Below are positions 8,801-17,613 of a DNA stretch of 64,000 nucleotides, piece after piece. The notes beneath the pieces were generated by a model, which was not told the origin of the DNA, did not search any database, and was given only the letters and a program-made list of their open reading frames with translations. Numbering within the stretch: position 1 is the stretch's first letter; each line of letters opens with the position of its first letter. Location: positions 1,302,001 through 1,366,000 of the forward strand of contig NC_015562.1 in assembly GCF_000214415.1 (NCBI RefSeq), given 5' to 3'. The DNA is from Methanotorris igneus Kol 5 (GTDB lineage Archaea > AGJL01 > Methanococci > Methanococcales > Methanococcaceae). Both the position numbers and the translations under genes were made by a program.

Positions 8801-10953
8801 GTGAAATTTTCTCCGTTTATTTCAACACTTTCGTTCCACGATAACAACTCGTTCGTTACGTTCAGTCCATAATAGTCTCCATACTTATAGGTAGAGGTTC
8901 TATACAACTCGAATTTCCACCATCCGTATTGTCCGTTTGTGTTGATTGTAAATGTTGCCCATTCTCCAAAGTTATTACTTGTATCGTTTACGTCATAGAA
9001 TTCGCCATAGAATGTTCCATTGGGATAGTAAACTTTTAACCTCACGCTGTCCATGTCTTCAACCGAAATGTTAAACGACGATTTTCCGTAGGGAACTAAC
9101 GTTTTATACCAGTGGTGGAGAACAGGATTTGCCGTCACACCGATAGTTGCTATATTCGGCTTGGTAAAACCAACCCATCCAACACCACCGTCATCCACTA
9201 TAACTCCATTGGTTTTTCCATCATCATCCCCAAGAGATCCATCTTTAAGTGTGAATGTAATTGTAGTTCCATTTCTCATCACAGGTATATTGTACCATTT
9301 CAATGTATTTGGATTGAATTTATAATAATAAACTATTCCTCCATCCCCTACTGAAAGTTTTGGGTAAGTTATATTAACCTTGACTTTAGACCCGTTTGGA
9401 ATATCAGTAATTTTAAATTTAATTAAATTATATGGTAAGTTAACATTGCTTTTAATAGGGATATTGTCTGTATCAACAAAATACAAATAATCAAATTTTC
9501 CTTTGTCAATTTTTATAGTAATGTTATATGATTCATTTCTTTTTAAATCATGCACATGTAAAATTCCAGTTTTATTATTATCCATAAATTCTGTTTTTAC
9601 ATTAAATTTTGGAATATAAAACTTAAATGAGCCTGTAATTTTTCCACTTTCTTTTTTATGTTTATTAGTTTTCTTATCTTTTAAAGACATAACAACATAT
9701 TTTCTATTTTTTTTATGACTATCAATCCCCTCATCTTTTAAGAATATAACAACATGCTTTCTATCCTTTAAAATTGTGTAATTTATTGGAGTTAATTTTC
9801 CATTAACATTTGCCCAATAATATATATGCATACCACTTGGAACTTCAAAAGGTAATTCAATAGTTAAATTAACAATGCGGCTCCCTGAAAAATTATCAAT
9901 TTCTAAAAAAACACTATTGTTATTAATATCAATGTCGAATTTTTTAAATTTTCCTCGATTTATATAAAAGTTGAATGGCAGATTATTATAAATAATTGTT
10001 TTTTTATCAGAATAATTATTATACGGCAAATATATCGTTTTATTTAATGTCTCGTTATTGAATTTTGAATAAAGAACAATCGTGGAGTTTAGCAATAATG
10101 GATATACAATATATTCCGAATTATTTAATTTTTTTATGGATATATTTACTTTTTTATTCAATATTGTTGCTGTGAGCTCACCATTTGTAAATACTTTTAA
10201 CTTGTAATTTTCAATAGATACATTTAAATAGTGTTCTTCCTTTGGTTTGGTGTAATTTAAGAATATTGTTTTATTCAGTGTTTCATTGTCAAATTTAGAG
10301 TAAATTATAACTGTATTGTTCAATATTAATGGATAAACTCGATATAAGTCATGTCCAATTTTTGCTACCTTTGCTGATATATTCATAGAATCATATACAA
10401 TCTGTAATTTTCCATTGGTTTTTATTATTAATGAATTATTTTCATATTTTGTAATTAAATATGGTTTATCAGTTCTTGTGATGGTAGTATGATTTAAACT
10501 ACAATTTAAGAATATGGTTCTATTAAGTATTTTATTTCCATCATATTTAGAGCAAATAGTTATTGGAACATTTAATACCACAGGATGCACCACATATTCA
10601 TCATTACCAATTTTAATAAATTCCAAAGAAATATTATTCGTTATAGATTGATTGGACGAAGATATGTATCCAAAAGGTTCTCCATCTGTTTTTATTATTA
10701 TTTTATAACCTTCAATTTTAATATCTAAATAATTATTATTTGTTAAGTTTGTATTTTTAGTTTTGATGGAATTATTTGTATTATTTAGGCTTTCCAAGTT
10801 GTTGATGTGTGGGTCTGTTTGGTTATCTATTATAGTTCCATTTGATTGGGTTGTGGCATTTGTGCAATTTGCTCCACTACCAACAACAGAGTTTAAAAGT
10901 ATTATTCCAAAAATAGTAATTGCCAATATTTTTAATATTTTCAAGTTAATCAT
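5836..10953 (-). CDS. Giant secreted beta-helix surface glycoprotein
   Basis: About 1705 residues. An N-terminal signal peptide (INLKILKILAITIFGIILL) is followed by three roughly 80-residue repeats, each ending in a KTIFLN/KTIYLP strand. A choice-of-anchor-U-like module comes next (GDDDGKTNGVIVDDGG, near 595), then Ig/CARDB-like beta domains, an SdrD-B-like segment and a right-handed beta-helix (VRGNTISNTSSAGVYFDD and similar rungs, roughly 1150-1450). There is no C-terminal anchor; it ends IIGVDPK, a motif also seen near the end of the 13320-15179 protein. Many NxS/T sites suggest N-glycosylation. The start at 10953 is supported by GGGTGTTG; an upstream ATG at 10986 is less likely. Composition shifts sharply near 9300: the N-terminal third is AT-rich, the rest G+C-rich, so the gene looks mosaic. 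Function is probably cell surface or adhesion. Confidence 0.8.
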   Translation of the reverse strand: MINLKILKILAITIFGIILLNSVVGSGANCTNATTQSNGTIIDNQTDPHINNLESLNNTNNSIKTKNTNLTNNNYLDIKIEGYKIIIKTDGEPFGYISSSNQSITNNISLEFIKIGNDEYVVHPVVLNVPITICSKYDGNKILNRTIFLNCSLNHTTITRTDKPYLITKYENNSLIIKTNGKLQIVYDSMNISAKVAKIGHDLYRVYPLILNNTVIIYSKFDNETLNKTIFLNYTKPKEEHYLNVSIENYKLKVFTNGELTATILNKKVNISIKKLNNSEYIVYPLLLNSTIVLYSKFNNETLNKTIYLPYNNYSDKKTIIYNNLPFNFYINRGKFKKFDIDINNNSVFLEIDNFSGSRIVNLTIELPFEVPSGMHIYYWANVNGKLTPINYTILKDRKHVVIFLKDEGIDSHKKNRKYVVMSLKDKKTNKHKKESGKITGSFKFYIPKFNVKTEFMDNNKTGILHVHDLKRNESYNITIKIDKGKFDYLYFVDTDNIPIKSNVNLPYNLIKFKITDIPNGSKVKVNITYPKLSVGDGGIVYYYKFNPNTLKWYNIPVMRNGTTITFTLKDGSLGDDDGKTNGVIVDDGGVGWVGFTKPNIATIGVTANPVLHHWYKTLVPYGKSSFNISVEDMDSVRLKVYYPNGTFYGEFYDVNDTSNNFGEWATFTINTNGQYGWWKFELYRTSTYKYGDYYGLNVTNELLSWNESVEINGENFTTTPFIYMLGYNSNTLQSESYYVLSNGSFEVAIYDSDNLNVTVYYPNGTQYGVFHLTGNNTWDVITVTSDVAGLYKIVVEETDISFDDSIGSTTFSNRNLYRIASNKPIFMASDENELNVTIYSYNKTVSVGDTFNITVYVKNIGDFDLENINVTINLPSGLTGETSKTVSYILPNEIVAINFTVTASDSGLYEVKINASNDFVKASNTTYITVLGNTAIEGYIYEDFGILGAYDSQDKPIPNVTVALFKDNTIAGIIGKLDTNDTLVTTTKTNSSGYYNFTITDTSAIYFVAVNSSSINTTRGLNSGYTTSDIWAEETYQTNESNYSQIIPFFGGRNATKSDDWSAGVYEHYVKINCSKYKGENIIFGFNFDVIVNVKDADDDTSSNRYAQGTLRQFILNANAIKGADHMYFIPMVSPNENDGTGEWWKLVVNSTIGELPNILDDNTTIDGTAYYPNMTVRDDNPGKVGTGGTVGTGPDGIPNTGDEAVLPRFDKPEFEIDGNGESYIFYIGSSTETPANVTIRKIAIIGSGDDGIRVNGGSDNFLIEENIIGMRADGTYPDAADRIKGDGIKVYDYSYPSVGGTIQKNYVGYCEDYGISVGLSKTTGDEPLKTVIRWNEVFDAGKDSNYKYPDAISVYADNVTVEENLIYNVYMGAGTNPRSAGKGVEIRYNANGIIVRGNTISNTSSAGVYFDDDSDDGTVEYNIIYNTTGGVVVSDYSGSPVRIKISKNSIYNNSYLGIDLNWDNVTLNDGQLNANQPNYGMDYPVITYAEFNGTYLYVEGFIGNESIGGSSNFANATVDIYLVKNPTEGDDLVGNNISSDGSVLSNHYGEGWIYLGSLTANGSGDFKGWINVSGKSVENRALITATATLNGSTSEFGPDYKLIKKINISAGITLFWQGDHFNVTISVKAYNETHNIIVYWVKPNNTTISSMSGDYDSNGSSGNVYWWYFDKIGDEEVKHIYVNFNVTKDFRLSEAYIIGVDPK

Positions 10954-10993
10954 ATATACAACACCCATCTTATGGCTACTATCCATTATATTT

Positions 10994-12151
10994 CTACAAT
11001 TTGGAGTTTACAGTGTATATTATCTTATTGCCTTCCTCATAACTATCCACAATTCCCAATTCCTCCATTTTTCTTAAATTATATCTCACAGTTTCAACTG
11101 GTATATCTAAATCTCTGGATATTTTTCGTAAATGAGCAGGATTTTTTAATAAATATTCATAAATCTTTTTTGAAAGTTTATTATTTAAATATATAAGTTG
11201 CAAATCTCTAACATCCATGCCTTTTGGATAATATATACGCTTATTTCCCACTTTCTTACTTCGAATTAAGTTTGCTTTTTCAAGTATTCTTAAATGCCAT
11301 ATAATTGTGCTTACACTTTTGTTTAAATTTTTTGCTATCTCCCTTAAATGTACTCCTGGATTGTTTACTATATAGTTATAGATTTCTTTTCTAGTATCAT
11401 TTAAAAGAACTTTTTCTTTATTATTAATAGATACCCTTCCAGTAATAATTATTAAATAAGCTCCGGATTTTAATATAATTTCTTTAATTCTTTGGGATGT
11501 AATGCTTAAATAAGATATTATTCCAAGGAATAAGGTACCAAATATTAATCCATAAGGAATATTTACAATATTTTTAGCATTTTTAATCATAAAAATATAT
11601 ATTAAATTATACAAAACTTCTTTATTTGGTTTAAAACCGCAATATATTTTATTATTTAATTTAATACATGCCGGAGAACCATCACTATATACTGCAATAA
11701 TTTCTCCTTTTTTTGGGAGTTTATACTTTGCAATCACAACTGATGATTTATAATTTAATGGATCAATTTTCCAGTTTATCAAAGTTGCTGTTTCCCTATT
11801 TAAATTAGTTGAACCATTTATTGGAATAAAAAGTATGGCATTTTTATTTGTTTCAACTGTTCTATTTGATATTAAAACATCATAATCATCTTTATCCAAT
11901 ATAAATCCCATATCATTTAATAAAGATCTATTTACTCCAATAACATTGATTTTTACGGGAGCTATATAATAATCTTTTGGAGTATTTACATAAAATATTG
12001 GATTATGTTCTTTATCATATTCTAAAAATAATGTAGTGTTATAACTCATTTTTGTTATTTCACGGATGTCATAGAATTTATCAATTCCATAGATGCTCAT
12101 TATATTGCTCAATAACAATATTAAATATATAAATATAATTATTAATTTCAT
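10994..12151 (-). CDS. Membrane-bound sensor-regulator with two winged-helix domains
   Basis: A 385-residue protein. A signal-anchor-like N-terminus (IIIFIYLILLLSNIMS) leads into a 180-residue extracytoplasmic domain with NxS/T sites. A transmembrane helix (IPYGLIFGTLFLGIISYLSI, about 198-217) and a second hydrophobic stretch follow. The cytoplasmic part holds two winged helix-turn-helix domains: REIAKNLNKSVSTIIWHLRI near 275-295 and RKISRDLDIPVETVRYNLRK near 345-365. The layout is that of a one-component transmembrane regulator. It lies 40 bases upstream of the giant surface gene on the same strand and is likely co-transcribed with it. A motif upstream of it (12278-12300) recurs upstream of the other surface gene, a candidate operator. 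Confidence 0.8.
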   Translation of the reverse strand: MKLIIIFIYLILLLSNIMSIYGIDKFYDIREITKMSYNTTLFLEYDKEHNPIFYVNTPKDYYIAPVKINVIGVNRSLLNDMGFILDKDDYDVLISNRTVETNKNAILFIPINGSTNLNRETATLINWKIDPLNYKSSVVIAKYKLPKKGEIIAVYSDGSPACIKLNNKIYCGFKPNKEVLYNLIYIFMIKNAKNIVNIPYGLIFGTLFLGIISYLSITSQRIKEIILKSGAYLIIITGRVSINNKEKVLLNDTRKEIYNYIVNNPGVHLREIAKNLNKSVSTIIWHLRILEKANLIRSKKVGNKRIYYPKGMDVRDLQLIYLNNKLSKKIYEYLLKNPAHLRKISRDLDIPVETVRYNLRKMEELGIVDSYEEGNKIIYTVNSKL

Positions 12152-12277
12152 AACTGACTCCCTACATCTTCGCTGAATTAATTTAAAATAAAGCTAAATA
12201 ATTTTAAAATAAATATGCTATAGACATATTAATAATTAAAAATCTCAAAAATAACATTACACATTTCCATATATTAA

Positions 12278-12300
12278 TTTTATAGAACATTTTTCGGACA
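12278..12300. promoter_or_regulatory. Candidate operator shared by two surface-gene promoters
   Basis: TTTTATAGAACATTTTTCGG followed by ACA lies about 130 bases upstream of the membrane regulator gene. An almost identical string, TTTTATcGAACATTTTTAGACA, lies at 15373-15394 upstream of the 619-residue surface protein. The common core is TTTTAT.GAACATTTTT and then GACA. Two copies in promoter regions of related genes suggest a regulator-binding site, possibly for the winged-helix protein encoded at 10994-12151. The remaining 12152-12436 gap is AT-rich and holds nothing else I can name. Confidence 0.4.
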
Positions 12301-12436
12301 TTTTTCTTATTATTTTAATGAAATAAAAAAATAAAATTGATAAAAAATAAATATAATAATATTTTAAGAATATTTAAGTTATAAAATTGTTCTTTTATAT
12401 TTCCTTATAATCATTCCCATCTACTTCTTTATTTTC

Positions 12437-13177
12437 TTACTTATCGCCTTTCTTACTACCGCCCATTCCTTTTATTTCGTAGTATGCAAATATTAAAACC
12501 AATATCGTCAAGATTGTTAGCCAGAATAATACATATCCATATGTTGGGAGCTCAGGGAACGGCAATATTGAAAATTCTGCATTTATCATAAATAATGTAT
12601 TTTTTGGAATATGCATATTTTTATCGGCTGGGTTTTGATAAGTTTTATATTCACTCGATTTAAAATTAATATTAAAATTATCAATCTCCATATCACATCC
12701 AACAGGAATAGATACTGTTTTAAATAACAATCCATTATCAACAATATCCTCTGCATCATATTCAATAACTAAGGTTATATTGCCCTTTGGGTCGATTGGT
12801 TCCCAGATTTCATAATAAATAACCGTATAATTATCAAAATATTTTACCTTAGTATCCATATCTGTTTTAGTTCCACCATAATAATAATATCCTTTCAAAT
12901 TTTTAACTTTAATTGGTTCTTTTGATTCTGTAAATGGAATTGGGATTATCCACAATTTTTTTGGGGTCTGTTTTTGAAGTCTAAGTTCTCCAATACCTAA
13001 AACTAATGGATATTTGACAAGATTTTGAATTGTTATGGTATTAACTACATGCGACGGATTTGAATCTACATTAACAGACATGTTGTAATATGAAATTTTT
13101 GTTACATCTGCATATGCTGATTGTGAAACGCCTATTGATAATAACAACAGGATGAGTAAATACTTTATTTTTATCAT
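12437..13177 (-). CDS. Secreted protein with C-terminal membrane anchor
   Basis: A 246-residue protein with an N-terminal signal peptide (YLLILLLLSIGVSQSAYA), an extracellular beta-rich region with NMS and NIT glycosylation sites, and a C-terminal transmembrane helix (VLFWLTILTILVLIFAYY, about 213-232). A short basic tail ending GGSKKGDK follows. No family is recognised. It lies between the sensor-regulator and the larger surface protein on the same strand, 142 bases after the latter, so the two may be expressed together. Confidence 0.72.
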   Translation of the reverse strand: MIKIKYLLILLLLSIGVSQSAYADVTKISYYNMSVNVDSNPSHVVNTITIQNLVKYPLVLGIGELRLQKQTPKKLWIIPIPFTESKEPIKVKNLKGYYYYGGTKTDMDTKVKYFDNYTVIYYEIWEPIDPKGNITLVIEYDAEDIVDNGLLFKTVSIPVGCDMEIDNFNINFKSSEYKTYQNPADKNMHIPKNTLFMINAEFSILPFPELPTYGYVLFWLTILTILVLIFAYYEIKGMGGSKKGDK

Positions 13178-13319
13178 GGTATCACATATATTATGATATA
13201 ATACAAGCTTATAATTTCTTTATTTAATAAAAATGTATATTAAAGTTATTGTCAATAAAATCGGTAATATCACCCAATGTTAAAATTCAATTTAAAAAAG
13301 AAGAAAAAATATTGGTTAA

Positions 13320-15179
13320 TTAATTATTTTTATATTTTCCTTTGGTTTTTCTTCTCAATATAGCCCCAATTCCTATCATACCACTTGCAAGAGCCAACAA
13401 TGACTCAAAGTTGTTAGATACAGCCCCTCCTGCTAATACAGTTTTTGGAGAGGTTGATGGTGCCAATGAATGCTTAGGGTCAATACCGACCAAGAATGCA
13501 TCTGTTGGTTTGAATTCCCCAGTTCCGTTAAGTGTGTAGTGAATTACTACGGTTTGGTTATTATTTATTTCAGTGGCATCATTGTAATCTCCGTCCCCAT
13601 CTGCATTTGGATATATGCTATTTAATGCCCACCAATAACTTAGTGAGTAATCTCCTGATAATGTTTTATTTCCTGTATAATTATTATTAGGATCACCATC
13701 TGCATGCTGAGCAAGCATCTCTGATCTATTTACCCACATGTTGCTAACATTGAAGTTATTAGGTATTAAATCGTAGACATATACATAAGGTGATTTTTCA
13801 GAACCTATGTTTTCCACTACAAGATATACATCATAGGTTCCATCTGAATTTGGAATTATATGCTTGGTTACTTTGATTAAGTAGCTTCCTACAACATATA
13901 TTTCTTCTATAACAATGTAGGAGCTTCCATATTCTGAATCATAGGCATGAACTGTTCTATTTAATAATGTAATGTTATCTTCTGCGACTGTAAAGGTACA
14001 GTTTGCCCATACAACAGGCACATCATCAAATGTGAAGTTGTATGTACCAGTGCTCCAAGATTCTCCTGGATTAATAAGTGTATATGGTGTGAATGAATGA
14101 CTACTTCCAGGAATCAACAGAGAGCTGTTGAATGGATTTACATTTGTAGGGTCACTTCCATTTATTGCCCATAAATTCATTCTTGTTACATTGAATGCAT
14201 AACTACTTGCTGTGTTTTCTATTGTTGCATTTTCATACCATATATTATATTTACCAGTAGTGGTATTTTTATAAGGACCATCTTTAACTGCGTTGATTCT
14301 TCCCATACCTGTTGCATAAATACCACATATTTTGCTTCCACTTACAGTTCCATCGTAGCTAAATGTAATCACTGCGAAACCATATTTCAATTTTATTGGG
14401 GATCTATTTTGGTAGGTGTTGATCCCTGTTACATTAAATTCAATTGTTCCATTTTGTGCATTGTTTAATATTACCCCTGTCCAGTTCAATGAATCATTTG
14501 CAGCCCCTGTGAAGTATGGGCCATCCCAGAGTGTTGTAGTACCTTGAGTAGATGAAACTCCGGATATATTTAATTTAGTCCAGTATTCACTTCCATAGTT
14601 ATTAGAATCATTGCTTAAATATTTGGTCATATTTACATAAACTACGGTATTTGGATCTGGTAGGGCTGATGTATTCCTACTTATGTTTATATATACAGTC
14701 CAATTTGATTCCTTCCCTGCTGGAATCTTATCTGCACTGTACGCCTCATCTACAAGTATTGGCACTCCAAATTTAGATGTGTTGATACCAAATGAATACT
14801 GCACATATGAATTGGGTAGTAGGATTGGTATGTGTATGTACAAATCTGCACTACCTAACCCAGTATATGCTGGCGCTGAGCTCTCAATGAATACACCTTT
14901 TGGTGTTCCATTATAAACGAGTGTTAATCCTGTAATGTTATTGCTTATATTTACTGCAACCCATACATCGTATAAAGTATCGTTAATATCCGTTGCTGTG
15001 TTGTTGATGGTTATATACCCTGTTATATTGTTAATAGAGTAGATTGTTGAGCCATCTCCACTAACATATGCAGATACATTATATTTTTCTGTGTAATCTA
15101 CATATAGGGGATTTGCAGAAACAACAGCTATCATCCCGAATACAATCAATAGTCCAAGACCTATTAGCATTTTTTTCAT
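13320..15179 (-). CDS. S-layer-like surface glycoprotein
   Basis: A 619-residue protein with a signal peptide (MLIGLGLLIVFGMIAVVSA), a long Asn/Thr/Ser/Tyr-rich ectodomain with many NxS/T sequons, and a C-terminal hydrophobic segment (ESLLALASGMIGIGAIL) followed by RRKTKGKYKNN. The late motif DAFLVGIDPK matches the end of the giant protein at 5836-10953, so the two probably share a terminal domain. The ATG is preceded by GAGGGAT. The C-terminal tripartite signal (linker, hydrophobic helix, Arg/Lys cluster) resembles sorting signals of archaeal surface proteins, but I cannot name the sortase class. A cell-envelope role is likely. Confidence 0.78.
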   Translation of the reverse strand: MKKMLIGLGLLIVFGMIAVVSANPLYVDYTEKYNVSAYVSGDGSTIYSINNITGYITINNTATDINDTLYDVWVAVNISNNITGLTLVYNGTPKGVFIESSAPAYTGLGSADLYIHIPILLPNSYVQYSFGINTSKFGVPILVDEAYSADKIPAGKESNWTVYINISRNTSALPDPNTVVYVNMTKYLSNDSNNYGSEYWTKLNISGVSSTQGTTTLWDGPYFTGAANDSLNWTGVILNNAQNGTIEFNVTGINTYQNRSPIKLKYGFAVITFSYDGTVSGSKICGIYATGMGRINAVKDGPYKNTTTGKYNIWYENATIENTASSYAFNVTRMNLWAINGSDPTNVNPFNSSLLIPGSSHSFTPYTLINPGESWSTGTYNFTFDDVPVVWANCTFTVAEDNITLLNRTVHAYDSEYGSSYIVIEEIYVVGSYLIKVTKHIIPNSDGTYDVYLVVENIGSEKSPYVYVYDLIPNNFNVSNMWVNRSEMLAQHADGDPNNNYTGNKTLSGDYSLSYWWALNSIYPNADGDGDYNDATEINNNQTVVIHYTLNGTGEFKPTDAFLVGIDPKHSLAPSTSPKTVLAGGAVSNNFESLLALASGMIGIGAILRRKTKGKYKNN

Positions 15180-15227
15180 GATTATCCCTCATATATTTAT
15201 GTTTATGAATATATTATTAATTATAAT

Positions 15228-15241
15228 CCACATATCTGTGG
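15228..15241. promoter_or_regulatory. Small palindrome upstream of surface gene
   Basis: CCACATATCTGTGG has five-base inverted arms (CCACA/TGTGG) about 50 bases before the start of the 619-residue surface protein. It is directly followed by GAACATTT, resembling the candidate operator motif. It could be a repressor site; only its position supports this. Confidence 0.3.
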
Positions 15242-15372
15242 AACATTTAGCACTCCATAAAAATAGATATTTACAATATATAGAATAATAAATTATTTTA
15301 CCTTACGGAATTTATGGTATAATTACAGATGCTACATTATAGATACAAATGTTTTAATTATATATATATATA

Positions 15373-15394
15373 TTTTATCGAACATTTTTAGACA
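15373..15394. promoter_or_regulatory. Second copy of the shared surface-gene motif
   Basis: The sequence TTTTATCGAACATTTTTAGA and CA matches the motif at 12278-12300 with the same GAACATTTTT core. It lies about 200 bases upstream of the surface gene at 13320-15179 and next to the left end of the insertion-sequence remnant. Confidence 0.4.
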
Positions 15395-15406
15395 AAAACT
15401 ATAAAA

Positions 15407-15864
15407 AGAGGGTGGTGCATAATTAAAAAATTTAAATATGGTGAGTCAAAAATAGAATACAAAAAGTGATAAAAATCGAATGGTGAATACCCATAGACGC
15501 CGTTAAGATAGTTATAACTTTGATAGATAAATACCTTACTGATAAAATCGAACAACCAAAACGTAGGGGACTTAAGGATTATGATTTAGTTTTGGAGTTA
15601 AGGTTGCTGGTTTATGGGGTTAAAAGGATTGTATTATACGAGAGAATTGGTGAGATATTTAAAGAAGTATTATAAAAAACCAGATTATGAATAGATTCTG
15701 GACAAATGTAAAAGATTTTAAGAAAAAATACGTTTTCTGTATGTTATCGGTTGTAACCGCACAGATATTTAGCTTTACAACCTAAAAACATAATGGTTAC
15801 CCATTAATGAGGATTAAAGATGTTAGGGCATAAATTTAGATGTATCAATTATGCACCACCCTCT
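15407..15864 (+). mobile_element. Decayed insertion sequence with intact terminal inverted repeats
   Basis: Perfect 18-bp inverted repeats, AGAGGGTGGTGCATAATT at 15407-15424 and its reverse complement at 15847-15864, bound a 458-bp element. Inside, one frame reads LIDKYLTDKIEQPKRRGLKD and then YDLVLELRLLVYGVKRIVLY before a stop. Further on, another piece reads FKKKYVFCMLSVVTAQIFSF. This looks like an internally deleted, frameshifted transposase, probably of a DDE type; I cannot fix the IS family. No clear target-site duplication is visible. It is a non-autonomous relic that could move only if a full-length relative exists elsewhere in the genome. Confidence 0.8.
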
Positions 15865-15906
15865 CTAAATAATCTTCAATAAATAAAAATAAAGTTGTCA
15901 TCGCTA

Positions 15907-16197
15907 TTATTTCTTCCTTCTTTCAAATTCTGCCATTAATTCATCATATTCAATACCCAAATAAGCAAGTAAAACCATAATGTGAAATATCAAATCGGCA
16001 CTCTCGTAAATTACCTCATCTTTATTGTTGTCCTTTGCAGCCAATATTAACTCTGTTGCCTCCTCTCCTATCTTCTCACATATTTTGTTTATTGCCTTCT
16101 TTTTATCATCAGTTGTTAATTTTGCTACATAAGAACCTTCTGGCTTCTCTTTTATTCTCTGCTGAATTATTGCATATACCTCCCTTAAAACATCCAT
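15907..16197 (-). CDS. hisE: Phosphoribosyl-ATP pyrophosphatase
   Basis: HisE hydrolyses PR-ATP to PR-AMP in the second step of histidine synthesis. The 96-residue all-helical protein has the MazG-like metal motif [14 protein letters not shown] (about 42-55) followed by [18 protein letters not shown]. Length is normal for a stand-alone HisE. It is 21 bases downstream of ribH on the same strand, and the pair may be co-transcribed although the pathways differ. Confidence 0.93.
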   Translation of the reverse strand: MDVLREVYAIIQQRIKEKPEGSYVAKLTTDDKKKAINKICEKIGEEATELILAAKDNNKDEVIYESADLIFHIMVLLAYLGIEYDELMAEFERRKK

Positions 16198-16218
16198 TCA
16201 CATCAACCTTATTGTTTT

Positions 16219-16638
16219 TTATTGCTCATCTAATGCCTTTAACCTCTTAACCATCTTCACAGCCGCTTCAACTGCTCTCTTACCATAATCTATTCTATCC
16301 TCTGCCTGCAATCTTGTCATTCCTGGCCCAGATATTCCAAGTGTAACTGGTTTATTGTATTCTAACGCTAAATCCGCTATCTTCCTTGCCGCATTGTGGA
16401 CAACAATTTCATCATGCTCTGTCTCTCCTTCAATAACACATCCAAGTGTAACAACAGCATCTACATCTTCCTTTTCCAATAATCTTTTAACTGCAAGGGG
16501 CATGTCAAATGTCCCTGGAACAACAATCTTGTATTTTACCTTTGCCCCCAAAAACTCTGCATGCTCCTCTGCAACCTTCTCCATCATGTATGTTATCTCT
16601 CTATTAAATTCAGCGATTACAAAAGCAAGATTTACCAT
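16219..16638 (-). CDS. ribH: 6,7-dimethyl-8-ribityllumazine synthase
   Basis: RibH condenses 5-amino-6-ribitylaminouracil with dihydroxybutanone phosphate to give lumazine, the riboflavin precursor. The 139-residue form starts [17 protein letters not shown], with [17 protein letters not shown] and [19 protein letters not shown] as substrate-binding segments. The start at 16638 has GGTGA upstream; an upstream in-frame ATG (16686) would add a non-conserved tail. The same uracil substrate feeds CofH, whose gene lies at the left of the window. Confidence 0.94.
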   Translation of the reverse strand: MVNLAFVIAEFNREITYMMEKVAEEHAEFLGAKVKYKIVVPGTFDMPLAVKRLLEKEDVDAVVTLGCVIEGETEHDEIVVHNAARKIADLALEYNKPVTLGISGPGMTRLQAEDRIDYGKRAVEAAVKMVKRLKALDEQ

Positions 16639-16694
16639 TAATCTCACCTTAATGTTTTTTTGTGATAATTTTTTGTTTGATTGCATTTATAATT

Positions 16695-16812
16695 CTCTTT
16701 TAGTAAAAGGTTGATCAATTAGATGAAATCCTTTGGGTTTCATTGCCCAAACCTTCAGTTTGGAACGAATGCGTTGATTCGTTTCACTCAACAACGCCTC
16801 TTAGATTTTATT
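16695..16812. repeat. Composite palindromic repeat
   Basis: Tandem hairpins: TTTTAGTAAAA, GATGAAATCctttGGGTTTCATT, CCAAACcttcaGTTTGG and a GAATGCGTTGATTCGTTTCA module, closing with CCTCTTAGA. The same order with base changes occurs at 28398-28506. The end string CTCTTAGA is shared with the elements at 26190-26262 and (inverted) 44905-44975. It fills the space between ribH and the upstream acetyltransferase-fold gene. Confidence 0.75.
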
Positions 16813-16859
16813 TAAATTTAATTTTAAATTTTATTTAACGTAGATACTTTTCAGATAAA

Positions 16860-17345
16860 CTATATAATTTTTTCTTTTATTAGGATTTTCTTTGCTAAAT
16901 CAATATATCTCAATGCATTCTCTTTAATGGATTTTATTTCCTCCTCACTCAACTCTCTAACAACCTTTCCAGGAACTCCTAAAACCAAACTATTTGGTGG
17001 AATTTCTTTGTTTTGAGTAACTAAAGCATTGGCTCCAATAATGCAATTGTCCCCAATCTTTGCACCATTTAAAATTGTTGTGTTCATTCCAACTAAGACG
17101 TTATTTCCTATTTTGCATCCATGTAACACTGCTCCGTGCCCTATTGATACATACTCGCCAATTATTGTCGGATATCCCTTTGAAACATGAATCACACAAT
17201 TATCTTGGACATTTGAACCTCTCCCAACAATAATTTTATCCAAATCCCCCCTCAATACTGCATTATACCATACACTAACATCCTCTTTAAGTTCAACGTC
17301 CCCAACAATGGTTGCATTTTTTGCAATCCACACATTTTTCATCAT
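16860..17345 (-). CDS. Gamma-carbonic anhydrase family protein
   Basis: A left-handed beta-helix (hexapeptide repeat) protein of about 161 residues starting MMKNVWIAKNATIVGDVEL. Zn-ligand positions are visible in DNCVIHVSKG and SIGHGAVLHGCKIG, the pattern of the Cam/CamH gamma class and of paralogues often called ferripyochelin-binding protein. Members hydrate CO2, although some lack activity. The ATG at 17345 is preceded by GAGGAGG and lies one base after the upstream gene's stop, so the two genes are translationally linked. Confidence 0.87.
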   Translation of the reverse strand: MMKNVWIAKNATIVGDVELKEDVSVWYNAVLRGDLDKIIVGRGSNVQDNCVIHVSKGYPTIIGEYVSIGHGAVLHGCKIGNNVLVGMNTTILNGAKIGDNCIIGANALVTQNKEIPPNSLVLGVPGKVVRELSEEEIKSIKENALRYIDLAKKILIKEKII

Positions 17346-17346
17346 G

Positions 17347-17613
17347 TTATTCCTCCTCGTAAATTGCCTCTTCAATATTGACAATATGCTCAGATATATC
17401 AACATAGTTCTTATTTGACTTTAGACCATCTATCAGTGTTTCATATGCTTTCATCATCTTCTCCTCATCTTCAAAATATAACAACAAAATCCTCTTAACA
17501 CCATTTTCAAAGGGCGTCTCTCCTATAGCAATGCATGAACTCTCAAAATCACACCAAAACTCCCCCATCAAATTCAAATTAATAATGTGGTTATCACCAA
17601 TTTTTACCCACAT
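17347..17613 (-). CDS. Conserved small acidic protein, unknown
   Basis: An 88-residue protein beginning MWVKIGDNHIINLNLMGEF; an alternative GTG at 17622 adds three residues, but GGGGTG fits the ATG at 17613 better. It is acidic at the C-terminus (IVNIEEAIYEEE) with the alternating strand/helix look of a small alpha-beta fold. No family is recognised. It directly precedes the gamma-carbonic anhydrase-like gene with a one-base gap. Confidence 0.7.
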   Translation of the reverse strand: MWVKIGDNHIINLNLMGEFWCDFESSCIAIGETPFENGVKRILLLYFEDEEKMMKAYETLIDGLKSNKNYVDISEHIVNIEEAIYEEE

